Below are positions 1 through 7,085 of a stretch of DNA of 15,426 nucleotides, piece by piece (within the stretch, counting starts at the first letter, position 1; each line of letters starts with the position of its first letter). The notes beneath the pieces were generated by a model that was not told where the DNA came from, made no database searches, and saw only the letters and a program-made list of their open reading frames with translations. Source of the stretch: GCA-003244245 sp036521655. Its GTDB lineage: Bacteria; Actinomycetota; Actinomycetes; Mycobacteriales; Pseudonocardiaceae. The stretch lies in NCBI GenBank assembly GCA_036521655.1, contig DATDHI010000041.1, positions 1 through 15,426 of the forward strand. The letters are read 5' to 3'. Both the position numbers and the translations under genes were made by a program.

Positions 1-1
1 G

Positions 2-70
2 TGCTTCTCGGAGACACTCGAGGAGCACGACAACGAGGTCCGGGCCGCTGCCGCCCGGGGCGTTTTCTGA
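2..70 (+). CDS. C-terminal end of an unidentified gene (5' truncated by window edge)
   Basis: The frame starting at base 2 is open from the window edge to a TGA at 68-70 and encodes 22 residues ending EVRAAAARGVF. The stretch is acidic then alanine-rich, as in a C-terminal helix. Nothing in it identifies a family. Co-orientation with the prepilin peptidase gene 85 bp downstream makes a plus-strand gene plausible, but a chance open frame of this length in GC-rich DNA cannot be excluded. Confidence 0.35.
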   Translation, partial: CFSETLEEHDNEVRAAAARGVF

Positions 71-155
71 GAAGTCCTCCACACCCACCCCCGCTGTCCA
101 CAGGATAAGTGCCGAACCCACCTGCCAGTCGTGGTGCCGGGCCAGGCTTGCCGGC

Positions 156-788
156 ATGGGCAGCGATGTACTGGCTGTGTTGACGGTGTCGGCGGCCGTC
201 ACAGGAGCCGCGGCGGGTGCCGGGGGTGCGGTGTTGCTGCGCCGGATCCCCCGGGGGGTGCGGGTACCGGGGCCGGCCTGCGCTGTGGTGGTCGCCGCGC
301 TGTGGGCGGTGGTCGCCGACCGAGCCGCCGGCCTGCCGGTGTGGTGGTGGCCGGTACCCCTGGTGCTGGCGTGGGCCGGTGTGCTGTTGGGCGCCGCAGA
401 CCTGCTCGCCCGGCGGCTCCCGGACGCCTTGACACTCCCGGCCTATCCGGTGGTGACCCTGCTGCTCGGGGCCGCCGCGGTTGGCGCCGGGGACTCTGGG
501 CCGCTGGCCCGTGCGGTCGCCGGCGCGCTGCTGTGGGCCGGCGGCTATGCCGCAGTCCGGTTGCTCGCACCGGGCGCTTTGGGCGGTGGTGACGTGAAGC
601 TGGCGGGCAGCCTCGGCGCGCTCACCGCGGCGACATCGTGGCCGGGGATGCTGCTGGCGGTCCTGGGGGCCACCGCGCTGACCGCAGCCGTCGCGGGGCC
701 GGCCCGGATACTCGGTCACTGTGCGGTTCCCCATGGACCGGCGATGCTCGCGGCAGCCTGGTTGGTGGTGTTACACCCGCCCGGGTGA
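156..788 (+). CDS. Prepilin peptidase-like A24 family membrane aspartyl protease (short form)
   Basis: The 210-residue protein is almost entirely hydrophobic, with roughly six membrane segments. Two aspartates sit in the family contexts: D82 in GAADLLARRLPDALTLP, matching the D-x-x-x-x-R-x-P-N/D pattern of the first catalytic Asp, and D146 in GALGGGDVKLAG, matching the GxGD motif of the second. The N-terminal methyltransferase/zinc domain of full-length PilD-type enzymes is absent, as is common for short actinobacterial members. The expected role is cleavage of the leader peptide of type IV pilin or Tad-type pseudopilin precursors at the membrane. No pilin or secretion gene is nearby, so the substrate is unknown. 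The start is the first ATG giving a hydrophobic N-terminus; no strong Shine-Dalgarno site precedes it. Confidence 0.85.
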   Translation: MGSDVLAVLTVSAAVTGAAAGAGGAVLLRRIPRGVRVPGPACAVVVAALWAVVADRAAGLPVWWWPVPLVLAWAGVLLGAADLLARRLPDALTLPAYPVVTLLLGAAAVGAGDSGPLARAVAGALLWAGGYAAVRLLAPGALGGGDVKLAGSLGALTAATSWPGMLLAVLGATALTAAVAGPARILGHCAVPHGPAMLAAAWLVVLHPPG

Positions 789-867
789 CCATACCGATGA
801 GTAGGTTAGCGTATCGCCGCCTGATGTTCACCCGGACCGGGATTGCAACCACTCAAAACGGTGATAC

Positions 868-905
868 GTAACAGCGGCGACTCTTACGCGTAATGTCTCT
901 GTCAC
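868..905 (+). promoter_or_regulatory. Candidate GlnR-type nitrogen regulator box upstream of urtA
   Basis: Four pentamers occur at exact 11-bp steps: GTAAC (868-872), GACTC (879-883), GTAAT (890-894) and GTCAC (901-905). The actinobacterial GlnR site is described as alternating GTnAC and GaAAC half-sites separated by 6 bp, the same spacing. The first and third match the a-type half-site 5/5 and 4/5; the second and fourth match the b-type 3/5. The position, about 95-130 bp before the urtA start, and the target (urea import, a classical GlnR regulon function) fit. The call rests on spacing and partial matches only. Confidence 0.45.
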
Positions 906-984
906 AACGCGTTCTTACCGTGCACCGCAGGCCGTCGCTGCCCGGAGTCCGGATCGCCTGGAGCAGCCCTGATGAACCCGGTGC

Positions 985-991
985 GAAAGGA
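985..991 (+). promoter_or_regulatory. Ribosome binding site that decides the urtA start
   Basis: GAAAGGA lies 6 nt before the GTG at 998. This supports GTG 998 rather than the in-frame ATG at 893, which overlaps the candidate GlnR box and would put 35 non-signal residues before the lipoprotein signal peptide. Confidence 0.6.
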
Positions 992-997
992 ATCGCA

Positions 998-2251
998 GTG
1001 AGCACACCACGAACGAGGGGACGCTTGTTCAGCGCGGCCGTCTTTTTTCTGGCTGCGGAGCTCGTAACGGCTAGCTGCGGTAGCCGTACCGGGGGTTCGG
1101 GAGCAACTGCAGCATCCTGTGTCGACACGTCCGGAAGCTCGGTGAAGATCGGGTTCCTGAACTCGCTTTCCGGCACTATGTCGATCAGCGAGAAGACCGT
1201 GCACGACTCACTGGTGCTGGCCTCTGAGCAGATCAATGCGAGTGGCGGCGTATTCGGCAAGAAGTTGGAGGTCGTGAGCGAGGATGGTCAGTCTGAGCCG
1301 ACGGTCTTCGCCGAGAAGGCGAACAAGCTGATCAGTGCCGACTGTGTGGCGGCAGTCTTCGGGGGCTGGACGTCGGCCTCTCGCAAAGCGATGAAGCCGG
1401 TGTTCGAGGGTACTAACTCACTGCTGTTCTACCCGGTGCAGTACGAGGGTCTCGAGGCATCGCCGAACATCTTCTACACTGGCGCGACCACCAATCAACA
1501 GATCGTGCCCGGGTTGGACTACCTGAAGCAGCAGGGGGTCAAGTCGATCTTCCTGGTTGGCTCCGACTACGTCTTTCCGCAAACCGCGAACAAGGAGATC
1601 AAGGCGTATGCCAAGGCCAACGGCATCGAGGTGAAGGGCGAGGAGTACGCGCCGCTGGGCCACACCGAGTTCGGGACGATCGTCAACAAGGTGAAGGCGG
1701 CCGGGGCGGGGGCGGTGTTCAACACTCTCAACGGTGACTCGAATGTCGCATTCTTCAAGGAGTACCGCAACGCTGGTCTGACCGCAGCCGCGATGCCGGT
1801 CATGTCGGTGTCGATAGCCGAGGAGGAGGTCGGCGGCGTCGGCGTGGACAACCTTGTGGGACAGCTGACCGCGTGGAACTATTACCAGACCATCGATTCG
1901 CCGACGAACAAGGCCTTCGTCCAGGCATTCAAGTCCAGGTACGGCCAGGGACGGGTGACCTCCGACCCGATGGAGGCGGCGTACACATCATTGTTCCTGT
2001 GGAAGGCAATGGTAGAGAAGGCGAAGTCGTTCAAAGCTGACGACGTTAAGACCGCCGCAGGTGGCGTGAGCTACCAGGCCCCGGAGGGGACTGTGACGGT
2101 CAATGGCGAGAACCATCACATCGCCAAGACGGCATTGATCGGCAAGGTTGGCCCGGACGGGCTGATCTACAGCACGTGGAGCTCCGGTTCCCCGATCGAG
2201 CCGGATCCGTACCTCAAGGGCTACGACTGGGCCAAGGGGTTGGGCGGCTGA
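998..2251 (+). CDS. urtA: Urea ABC transporter substrate-binding lipoprotein UrtA
   Basis: The predicted 417-residue protein starts at GTG 998. Residues 1-27 form a lipoprotein signal: basic RTRGR, a hydrophobic core, then a TASC lipobox with Cys27 as the lipid-modified residue, so it should be anchored outside the membrane. The mature part begins with VKIGFLNSLSGTMSISE, typical of periplasmic-binding type 1 (Leu/amide-type) receptors. The segment LLFYPVQYEGLEASPNIFYTGATTNQQIVPGLDYL is characteristic of UrtA/FmdD urea and short-amide binders. It captures urea and delivers it to UrtBC. It is first in a five-gene operon whose downstream genes are unmistakably urt-like, and the urease genes lie 4.8 kb downstream. 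It is likely nitrogen-regulated through the box at 868-905. Confidence 0.93.
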   Translation: MSTPRTRGRLFSAAVFFLAAELVTASCGSRTGGSGATAASCVDTSGSSVKIGFLNSLSGTMSISEKTVHDSLVLASEQINASGGVFGKKLEVVSEDGQSEPTVFAEKANKLISADCVAAVFGGWTSASRKAMKPVFEGTNSLLFYPVQYEGLEASPNIFYTGATTNQQIVPGLDYLKQQGVKSIFLVGSDYVFPQTANKEIKAYAKANGIEVKGEEYAPLGHTEFGTIVNKVKAAGAGAVFNTLNGDSNVAFFKEYRNAGLTAAAMPVMSVSIAEEEVGGVGVDNLVGQLTAWNYYQTIDSPTNKAFVQAFKSRYGQGRVTSDPMEAAYTSLFLWKAMVEKAKSFKADDVKTAAGGVSYQAPEGTVTVNGENHHIAKTALIGKVGPDGLIYSTWSSGSPIEPDPYLKGYDWAKGLGG

Positions 2252-2272
2252 CGAGGAAGGACGGACACCCGG

Positions 2273-3157
2273 ATGGAAGCCCTGTTCAGTCAGCTGTTCG
2301 CCGGCCTGTCGCTGGGATCGGTGCTGTTGCTCGCCGCCCTCGGGCTGTCCCTGACGTTCGGCCAGATGGGTGTGATCAACATGGCCCATGGCGAGTTCAT
2401 GATGGCTGGTGCCTACACGGCCTACATGGTGCAGGGCGTGATCGCCGACGCCGGGATCTCGCTGCTCGTCTCCATCCCGTTGGGTTTCTTGGTGGGTGGC
2501 GTGATGGGCGTGATCCTGGAGGCCACCCTGATCCGCCGGATGTATCACCGCCCGCTGGACACCCTGCTCGTGACCTGGGGGGTGGCGCTGATCCTGCAAC
2601 AGGTGGCTCGTGACATCTTCGGTGCTCCGAACGTCGCTGTCCGTGCCCCTGGCTGGCTGTCCGGCAGCGTCGACGTCGGTGTCGCCCACCTGCCCGCGGC
2701 CCGGTTGTTCATTCTGGCGCTGGCGGTGGCCGCCGTCGTCGGACTGTCCCTGTTGCTGAAGGCGACGCCGCTGGGACGCCGGATCCGGGGCGTCGTGCAG
2801 AACCGCGACCTGGCTGAGACGGTCGGGATCTCCACCCGGAGCACCGACCGGCTCACCTTCTTCATCGGCTCCGGTCTGGCTGGAATCGCCGGTGTAGCGC
2901 TCACCCTGCTCGGCTCCACCGGCCCGACTCTGGGTACCAATTACATCGTCGACGCATTCCTGGTCGTGGTGGCAGGCGGGATCGCTCAAGTCAAGGGTGC
3001 CGTGATCGCAGCATTCGGGCTCGGCCTGCTGCAGGCCACGTTCGAGTACTCCACCACAGCCAGCGTCGCGAAGGTCATGGTATTCGTCGTGATCGTCGTC
3101 TTCTTGCAGATCCGGCCGCAGGGTATCTTCAGCGTCCGGACCAGGAGCCTGGCATGA
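2273..3157 (+). CDS. urtB: Urea ABC transporter permease UrtB
   Basis: A 294-residue polytopic membrane protein of the branched-chain amino acid permease (LivH) family. The N-terminal signature GLSLTFGQMGVINMAHGEFMMAGAYTAY (residues 24-51) is the classical LivH/UrtB motif. The cytoplasmic loop GRRIRGVVQNRDLAETVGI (168-186) is the EAA-like contact for the ATPase subunits. The length fits the short actinobacterial form, which lacks the long N-terminal extension of proteobacterial UrtB. A purine-rich AGGAAGGA at 2254-2261 precedes the ATG by 11 nt. Its stop overlaps the start of urtC by 4 bp (ATGA), indicating translational coupling. Confidence 0.93.
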   Translation: MEALFSQLFAGLSLGSVLLLAALGLSLTFGQMGVINMAHGEFMMAGAYTAYMVQGVIADAGISLLVSIPLGFLVGGVMGVILEATLIRRMYHRPLDTLLVTWGVALILQQVARDIFGAPNVAVRAPGWLSGSVDVGVAHLPAARLFILALAVAAVVGLSLLLKATPLGRRIRGVVQNRDLAETVGISTRSTDRLTFFIGSGLAGIAGVALTLLGSTGPTLGTNYIVDAFLVVVAGGIAQVKGAVIAAFGLGLLQATFEYSTTASVAKVMVFVVIVVFLQIRPQGIFSVRTRSLA

Positions 3158-4338
3158 CCGCCAGCATCAGAAAGCTCCGGGGAAAGCTGACGGCCAACTA
3201 TGGCGTCCTACTTGGTTTCGCCATCGGGGCCCTTGCGCTTCTGCTGGTGGCGCCGGCGGTACTCTCGGATTTCCGGTTGTCACTGCTCGGGCGGTTCGTC
3301 TGCTACGCCATCGTGGCCGTTGGGATAGGGTTGACCTGGGGGCGCGGCGGGATGCTGACGCTGGGGCAAGGCGTGTTCTTCGGCTTGGGCGGCTATGTCA
3401 TGGCCATGCATCTCAAGCTTGCCGACGCCGGACCGTCCGGGGTTCCCGACTTCATGCGGCTCTACGGATCGGGCCAGTTACCCGGCTGGTGGGAACCGTT
3501 CCGGTCCCCGGTGGTGACCCTGATCGGAGTGGTCGGAGTCCCCTCCCTGGTGGCATTCGGACTCGGTGCCGCGGTCTTCCGCAGGCGGGTGCGCGGCGCC
3601 TATTTCGCCATCCTTTCCCAGGCGCTGGCGGCGGCCTTCGCGCTCCTGCTGGTCGGTCAGGTAGCCACCATCGGCGGGTTCAACGGGCTCAACGGCTTCC
3701 GTTCGTTCTTCGGCTACAACCTTTTCGACCCGGTGAACAAGCGGATGTTGTACTACATCGCCGCAGGCACCCTGCTGGCGATGGTGCTGATCATCTGGCA
3801 ACTCTACCGCTCCCGGTACGGCGAGCTGCTGATCGCGGTACGTGATCAAGAAGAGCGAGTGCGGTTCCTGGGTTACGACCCGGCCAACATCAAGATTGTG
3901 GCGTACGTGCTGGCGGCCGCCATGGCCGGTATCGCCGGCGCGCTGTTCGTGCCCATCGTTGGGATCATCTCACCGGCCAGCGTCGGAGTCGTGGCATCGG
4001 TCACGTTTCTCATCGGGGTAGCGATCGGCGGCCGGGCCACGCTGTTCGGCCCGGCGCTCGGGGCCATCGCGGTGGCCTGGGCGCAGACCTCACTCTCGGA
4101 GAGCTTTCCTTCGTTCTGGATCTATTTCCAGGGTGCCCTATTTGTTGTGGTGATTGCCTTCCTGCCCGCTGGGCTGTCCTCAGTGAGTTTCTTCAAGGGC
4201 TCGTTGTTCCGCAGGCGGGGCACTGGTGCGCCCCGCGGCCCAGCCGAGCCGCTATCGCCGGCCCAGCCGTCCGACGCGGCGAGCCCGCCACAGCCCGACC
4301 TTTCCGGGGTCAGCGCCGGATCAGAGCCGAGGCAATGA
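3154..4338 (+). CDS. urtC: Urea ABC transporter permease UrtC
   Basis: A 394-residue LivM-family permease, partner of UrtB in the membrane channel. The segment YAIVAVGIGLTWGRGGMLTLGQGVFFGLGGYVMAMHL and the later LIAVRDQEERVRFLGYDPANIKIVAYVLAAAMAGIAGAL loop plus helix are typical of UrtC. The last 45 or so residues form a Pro/Ser/Ala-rich hydrophilic tail (GTGAPRGPAEPLSPAQPSD...) that is probably disordered and cytoplasmic; such tails vary between species. The gene overlaps urtB by 4 bp upstream and urtD by 4 bp downstream, both as ATGA. Confidence 0.93.
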   Translation: MTASIRKLRGKLTANYGVLLGFAIGALALLLVAPAVLSDFRLSLLGRFVCYAIVAVGIGLTWGRGGMLTLGQGVFFGLGGYVMAMHLKLADAGPSGVPDFMRLYGSGQLPGWWEPFRSPVVTLIGVVGVPSLVAFGLGAAVFRRRVRGAYFAILSQALAAAFALLLVGQVATIGGFNGLNGFRSFFGYNLFDPVNKRMLYYIAAGTLLAMVLIIWQLYRSRYGELLIAVRDQEERVRFLGYDPANIKIVAYVLAAAMAGIAGALFVPIVGIISPASVGVVASVTFLIGVAIGGRATLFGPALGAIAVAWAQTSLSESFPSFWIYFQGALFVVVIAFLPAGLSSVSFFKGSLFRRRGTGAPRGPAEPLSPAQPSDAASPPQPDLSGVSAGSEPRQ

Positions 4339-5138
4339 GCATGAGCGTCGACTACCTGGAACTGTCCGACGTGCGGGTGGTGTTCGACGGCTTTGTCGCC
4401 GTCGACGGAGTGTCGATGACGGTGCTGCAGGGTGACCTGCGGTTCTTGATCGGACCCAATGGCGCCGGCAAGACCACCCTGGTCGACGCGATCACCGGTC
4501 TGGCGCCGGCCACTGGGTCGGTCCGGTTCGGCAGGACGGAATTGATCGGCAAGAAGGTGCACCGGATCGCGCGGCTGGGCATCGGGCGTACCTTCCAGAC
4601 CGCCACCGTCTTCGAGGAGCTCACGGTGCTGCAGAACCTCGACATCGCCGCTGGTGCCGGTCGCGGCCCGCTGTCGCTGCTGCGCCGTCGCTCGTCGGCT
4701 CCACCGGAGGTCGAGGAAACCCTGGAGACGGTTGGCTTGGCCGGGTTGCGTGACCGCCAAACCGGCGCACTGGCCCACGGGCAGAAGCAGTGGCTGGAGA
4801 TCGGCATGCTGCTGGTGCAGAACGCGCGGGTGCTGCTGCTGGACGAGCCGGTGGCCGGGATGAGTGCCGAGGAGCGGACCCAGACCGGTGAGCTGCTGCG
4901 CCGGGTTGGCGCCGAACGCACCGTCGTGGTGGTGGAGCACGACATGGACTTCATGCGGTCGTTCGCCACCTCGGTCACGGTGTTGCACGCCGGAAAGGTG
5001 CTCAGTGAGGGCACGGTGAGCCAGGTGCAGGCCGACCCGAACGTCCAGGAGGTCTACCTCGGCCGGGTTGCTACCGACAAGGCGCTCGCTGCGGTCGCCA
5101 CGGAGGCGGCTGGGCAGACCCCTACCGAGGAGGTCTGA
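4335..5138 (+). CDS. urtD: Urea ABC transporter ATP-binding protein UrtD
   Basis: A 267-residue ABC ATPase of the LivG type. Walker A is GPNGAGKTT (residues 40-48), the Q-loop glutamine is in GRTFQTATVFEELTV (Q88), the signature is the divergent LAHGQ (146-150) in place of LSGGQ, Walker B is VLLLDEP (166-172), and the switch histidine is H202 in VEHDMDFM. LAHGQKQWLEIGMLL and MxVEHDMxF are usual in UrtD. It powers the UrtBC channel as a heterodimer with UrtE. A second in-frame ATG two codons later is an equally possible start. The terminal TGA shares its A with the urtE ATG. Confidence 0.93.
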   Translation: MSMSVDYLELSDVRVVFDGFVAVDGVSMTVLQGDLRFLIGPNGAGKTTLVDAITGLAPATGSVRFGRTELIGKKVHRIARLGIGRTFQTATVFEELTVLQNLDIAAGAGRGPLSLLRRRSSAPPEVEETLETVGLAGLRDRQTGALAHGQKQWLEIGMLLVQNARVLLLDEPVAGMSAEERTQTGELLRRVGAERTVVVVEHDMDFMRSFATSVTVLHAGKVLSEGTVSQVQADPNVQEVYLGRVATDKALAAVATEAAGQTPTEEV

Positions 5139-5830
5139 TGCTGGAGTTGACGGATCTGCACGTCGGCTACGGGCGGACGACTGTCGTGCACGGCGTGAGT
5201 GTCGAGGTACCGGCGGACGGGGTCGCCGCCGTCATGGGGCACAACGGTGCAGGCAAGACGACCCTGCTGCGGGCCGCGGTCGGGCTGCTGCAGCCCAGGT
5301 CGGGGCGGATCCTGCTAGACGGCGAGGACATCACCCGGCTGCGGCCCAATGAGCGGGTCAAGCGTGGACTCGGCTACGTACCGCAAGGCCAGCAATGCTT
5401 CCCGCAACTGACCACCGAGGAGAACCTGCAATTGGTGGCGGACACCCGCCGTGCAGGGAAGAAGCTGATCGGCGAAGTGCTCGACCTCTTCCCGGCTCTG
5501 GCTACGCTGATGTCGCGCCGGGCCGGGTTGCTCTCCGGTGGACAGCGCCAGCAACTGGCGATCGCCCGGACGTTGATCACCCAGCCGCGGATGCTGATCC
5601 TGGACGAGCCGACCGAGGGCATCCAACCGTCCGTGGTGTCCGAGATCGAGGCGACCATCCTGTCGCTCACCGCACGGGGCGGCCTGTCGACCTTGCTGGT
5701 CGAACAACATGTCGGGTTCGCCCTAGCCGCCGCAAGCCGCTACTACGTCCTGGAAGCCGGCCGCATCACCTCGACGGGTGACGGAGGCGCAGACGCCCAA
5801 GCCCACGTCCGGACCGCCATGGCGATCTGA
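5138..5830 (+). CDS. urtE: Urea ABC transporter ATP-binding protein UrtE
   Basis: A 230-residue ABC ATPase of the LivF type. Walker A is GHNGAGKTT (34-42), the Q-loop is in YVPQGQQCFPQLTTEENL (Q83), the signature is LSGGQ (132-136), Walker B is LILDEP (153-158), and the switch histidine is H191 in LVEQHVGFAL. The phrase DEPTEGIQPSVVSEIE is typical of UrtE. GAGGAGG at 5127-5133 lies inside the end of urtD and serves as its ribosome binding site. It is the last gene of the urt operon, and a strong hairpin starts 14 nt after its stop. Confidence 0.93.
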   Translation: MLELTDLHVGYGRTTVVHGVSVEVPADGVAAVMGHNGAGKTTLLRAAVGLLQPRSGRILLDGEDITRLRPNERVKRGLGYVPQGQQCFPQLTTEENLQLVADTRRAGKKLIGEVLDLFPALATLMSRRAGLLSGGQRQQLAIARTLITQPRMLILDEPTEGIQPSVVSEIEATILSLTARGGLSTLLVEQHVGFALAAASRYYVLEAGRITSTGDGGADAQAHVRTAMAI

Positions 5831-5843
5831 GCAACGGGCGCAG

Positions 5844-5897
5844 TCAGCGGGCTCAGCGGGGTAACCGGCCCCTCGTTCATCCCGCTGAGCCCGCTGA
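5844..5897 (+). terminator. Hairpin after urtE, probable end of the urt operon
   Basis: TCAGCGGGCTCAGCGGG (5844-5860) and its exact reverse complement (5881-5897) form a 17-bp perfect stem with a 20-nt loop. No T-run follows; a purine-rich GGGAGGAGGAGG stretch does. Actinobacterial terminators often lack the U tract, so the position 14 nt after the urtE stop makes a terminator or 3'-end stabiliser the likeliest role. Confidence 0.6.
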
Positions 5898-5989
5898 ATG
5901 CGGGAGGAGGAGGGGAATGATCGGGGGGCGTGGGTGGTTGTAGGAGATGGCCCGGACTCTCACCCCGGTACACGTAAGGATGGCAAGTC

Positions 5990-6286
5990 ATGAAGGGTGA
6001 TCGCACCGAGATCGTCATCGACGCCGGCGGTACCACCCGGACCTACGAGATCGAGGCCACCCGCAACGGTCGGCGGGTGGAGATCACCCACGGGCGGGGC
6101 ATCATCGAGGTCACCGAGGTCACCCGTGGCGGCACGCCGGTCCGCACCGCTCGGTTCATGGCCTCCCGCGTACTCGCCCTGGTCGAGCATCCCGCCGCCC
6201 AACCAGCTATCCGCCAGGGCAGGGCGGCTCCGGTCGTTCCCCAACCTCGAGCAGGTAGCGACCCAGCCCCACTGACCCTCAGCTGA
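5990..6286 (+). CDS. Small hypothetical protein
   Basis: A 98-residue protein I do not recognise. Residues 1-45 alternate charged and hydrophobic residues (TEIVIDAGG, RTYEIEATR, RRVEITHGRGIIEVTEVTR), which suggests a small beta-sheet fold. Residues 46-66 look helical and the rest is a Pro/Ala-rich tail. No signal peptide or membrane segment. TAAGGA at 5975-5980 precedes the ATG by 9 nt, supporting translation. Its 3' end overlaps the convergent vapC by 8 bp. It lies alone between the urt hairpin and the toxin-antitoxin pair, so context says little about its job. Confidence 0.6.
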   Translation: MKGDRTEIVIDAGGTTRTYEIEATRNGRRVEITHGRGIIEVTEVTRGGTPVRTARFMASRVLALVEHPAAQPAIRQGRAAPVVPQPRAGSDPAPLTLS

Positions 6287-6680
6287 TCAGCGTCACCCGG
6301 CAGGTGAGGCCAGGGGCTTTGCTGAGTCTGACGTCGGCAGTGAGGAGCGGCAGGTCCAGCACTGCGGCCAGTGCGACGTACAGTCCGTCGTAGAAGGTGA
6401 TCGTGTGTCGCATGTCCCAGGCCAGCTGTGCCAGCCGCCCAGTGTGCGGGTAGCGATAGTCGATCATCTCCGGCAGCGCGTGTAGCGCTGTGCGCGCGGT
6501 TTCTTCGCTGATCTCACCGGCACGTTCACCGCGGCGTAGGACATGGCCCACCTCAGCGTCGATGAGATGAGGAGCGTGGCAGATCGCCTCGGCGATGCGC
6601 TTGTGGGCCGCGATGCCAACGGCGTCCTTGCGGCCCAGCGCGCTCACGGCCGCGGCTGCGTCGACGACGCACTCACTCAC
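6279..6680 (-). CDS. vapC: VapC-type PIN-domain toxin ribonuclease
   Basis: A 133-residue PIN protein from the GTG at 6680, which overlaps the vapB stop by 8 bp. The four conserved acidic residues of the PIN active site are visible: D7 (CVVDAAA), E43 (LIDAEVGHVLRR), D98 (FYDGLYVALA) and D116 (LLTADVRLSKA). The expected activity is Mg2+-dependent RNA cleavage, held in check by the antitoxin encoded immediately upstream; the RNA target cannot be read from sequence. An upstream in-frame ATG at 6716 would lie well inside vapB, so the overlapping GTG is preferred. The gene is transcribed against the urt and ure operons. Confidence 0.85.
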   Translation of the reverse strand: MSECVVDAAAAVSALGRKDAVGIAAHKRIAEAICHAPHLIDAEVGHVLRRGERAGEISEETARTALHALPEMIDYRYPHTGRLAQLAWDMRHTITFYDGLYVALAAVLDLPLLTADVRLSKAPGLTCRVTLIS

Positions 6681-6912
6681 CCCGCAACTCCCGCAGACCG
6701 GCCCGGACCGTGTCATCGCTCAACCCCGGTGCCGGGTCGCGGTCCAGTGTTTGCTCCACGACCGCCATCACCTCGGCCTTGTCGCGGCGTCGGGCCATCG
6801 CGATCAACTGCTCGCGCATGTACGACTGCAGCGACTTTCCAGACGCCTGCGCCCGGCGTCGATATGCCTCGGCCACATCGTCGGGTACGTCACGAACCTG
6901 TATCGTCGCCAT
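6673..6912 (-). CDS. vapB: VapB-type ribbon-helix-helix antitoxin
   Basis: A 79-residue protein starting MATIQVRDVPDDVAEAYRRRAQASGKSLQSYMREQL, the usual N-terminal ribbon-helix-helix pattern of antitoxins paired with PIN toxins of the VapC/FitB kind. The short beta strand (TIQVRDV) would bind DNA and the C-terminal part (TLDRDPAPGLSDDTVRAGLREL) would wrap the toxin. The ATG at 6912 is chosen because homology begins there; an ATG six codons upstream lies within the operator and gives MRYYSA, which is not family-like. A TATTAT hexamer ends 6 nt before the start codon, suggesting a leaderless mRNA. Autorepression by VapBC at the palindrome is expected from the family. Confidence 0.83.
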   Translation of the reverse strand: MATIQVRDVPDDVAEAYRRRAQASGKSLQSYMREQLIAMARRRDKAEVMAVVEQTLDRDPAPGLSDDTVRAGLRELRGE

Positions 6913-6913
6913 A

Positions 6914-6928
6914 GCGCTATAATAGCGC
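6914..6928. promoter_or_regulatory. Symmetric vapBC operator/promoter with a -10 box on each strand
   Basis: GCGCTAT (6914-6920), a central A (6921) and ATAGCGC (6922-6928) form a perfect 7-1-7 inverted repeat directly before vapB. On the minus strand it holds TATTAT (6924-6919), 6 nt from the vapB ATG. On the plus strand it holds TATAAT (6918-6923), a perfect consensus -10 pointing toward the urease genes. I see no convincing -35 for either direction. Ribbon-helix-helix antitoxins bind such short palindromes, so toxin-antitoxin binding would cover both -10 boxes. Confidence 0.6.
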
Positions 6929-6961
6929 ATAGATGGCACCGCACTAGCGCGAGCACAGTGC

Positions 6962-7072
6962 AACACGTCAATCTGGGTTGCGGCCGATCAGGTGGCCGAC
7001 GCGATAGCGACCTTCGATGACCGTCTCGCGGATGCGGCCCGCAACCACGGCCTCACTGCATGGGGCTGCTGA
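6962..7072 (+). pseudogene. C-terminal remnant of a second PIN-domain (VapC-like) gene
   Basis: In frame with a TGA at 7070-7072, the plus strand encodes AADQVADAIATFDDRLADAARNHGLTAWGC. The piece ATFDDRLADAARNHGL matches the usual end of PIN toxins, where a T-x-D-x-R-L-A-x-A pattern carries the last active-site Asp. Sequence further upstream in the same frame (IDGTALARAQC) does not look like a PIN protein and runs into the vapBC operator, so the first 100 or so codons are missing. The fragment is on the strand opposite to the intact vapBC and ends just before ureA. It points to an earlier toxin-antitoxin locus or a rearrangement here. Confidence 0.5.
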
Positions 7073-7076
7073 GCCC

Positions 7077-7085
7077 GAGGAGGAA
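7077..7085 (+). promoter_or_regulatory. Strong ribosome binding site of ureA
   Basis: GAGGAGGAA ends 4 nt before the ATG at 7090, close to the perfect anti-16S complement. It decides between ATG 7090 and the in-frame ATG at 7060, which would add ten residues and lies inside the PIN fragment. Confidence 0.7.

Noticed and set aside
893..997. Upstream extension of urtA to ATG 893
   Set aside because: The extra 35 residues precede a normal lipoprotein signal, and the ATG overlaps the candidate regulator site; GTG 998 has a Shine-Dalgarno.
1988..2989. 333-codon minus-strand open frame opposite urtA-urtB
   Set aside because: Gln/His/Gly-rich low-complexity translation typical of an antisense shadow; no family features.
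6279..6716. Longer VapC from ATG 6716
   Set aside because: It adds Cys/Gly-rich residues lying within vapB; the GTG at 6680 overlapping the vapB stop gives a family-like N-terminus.
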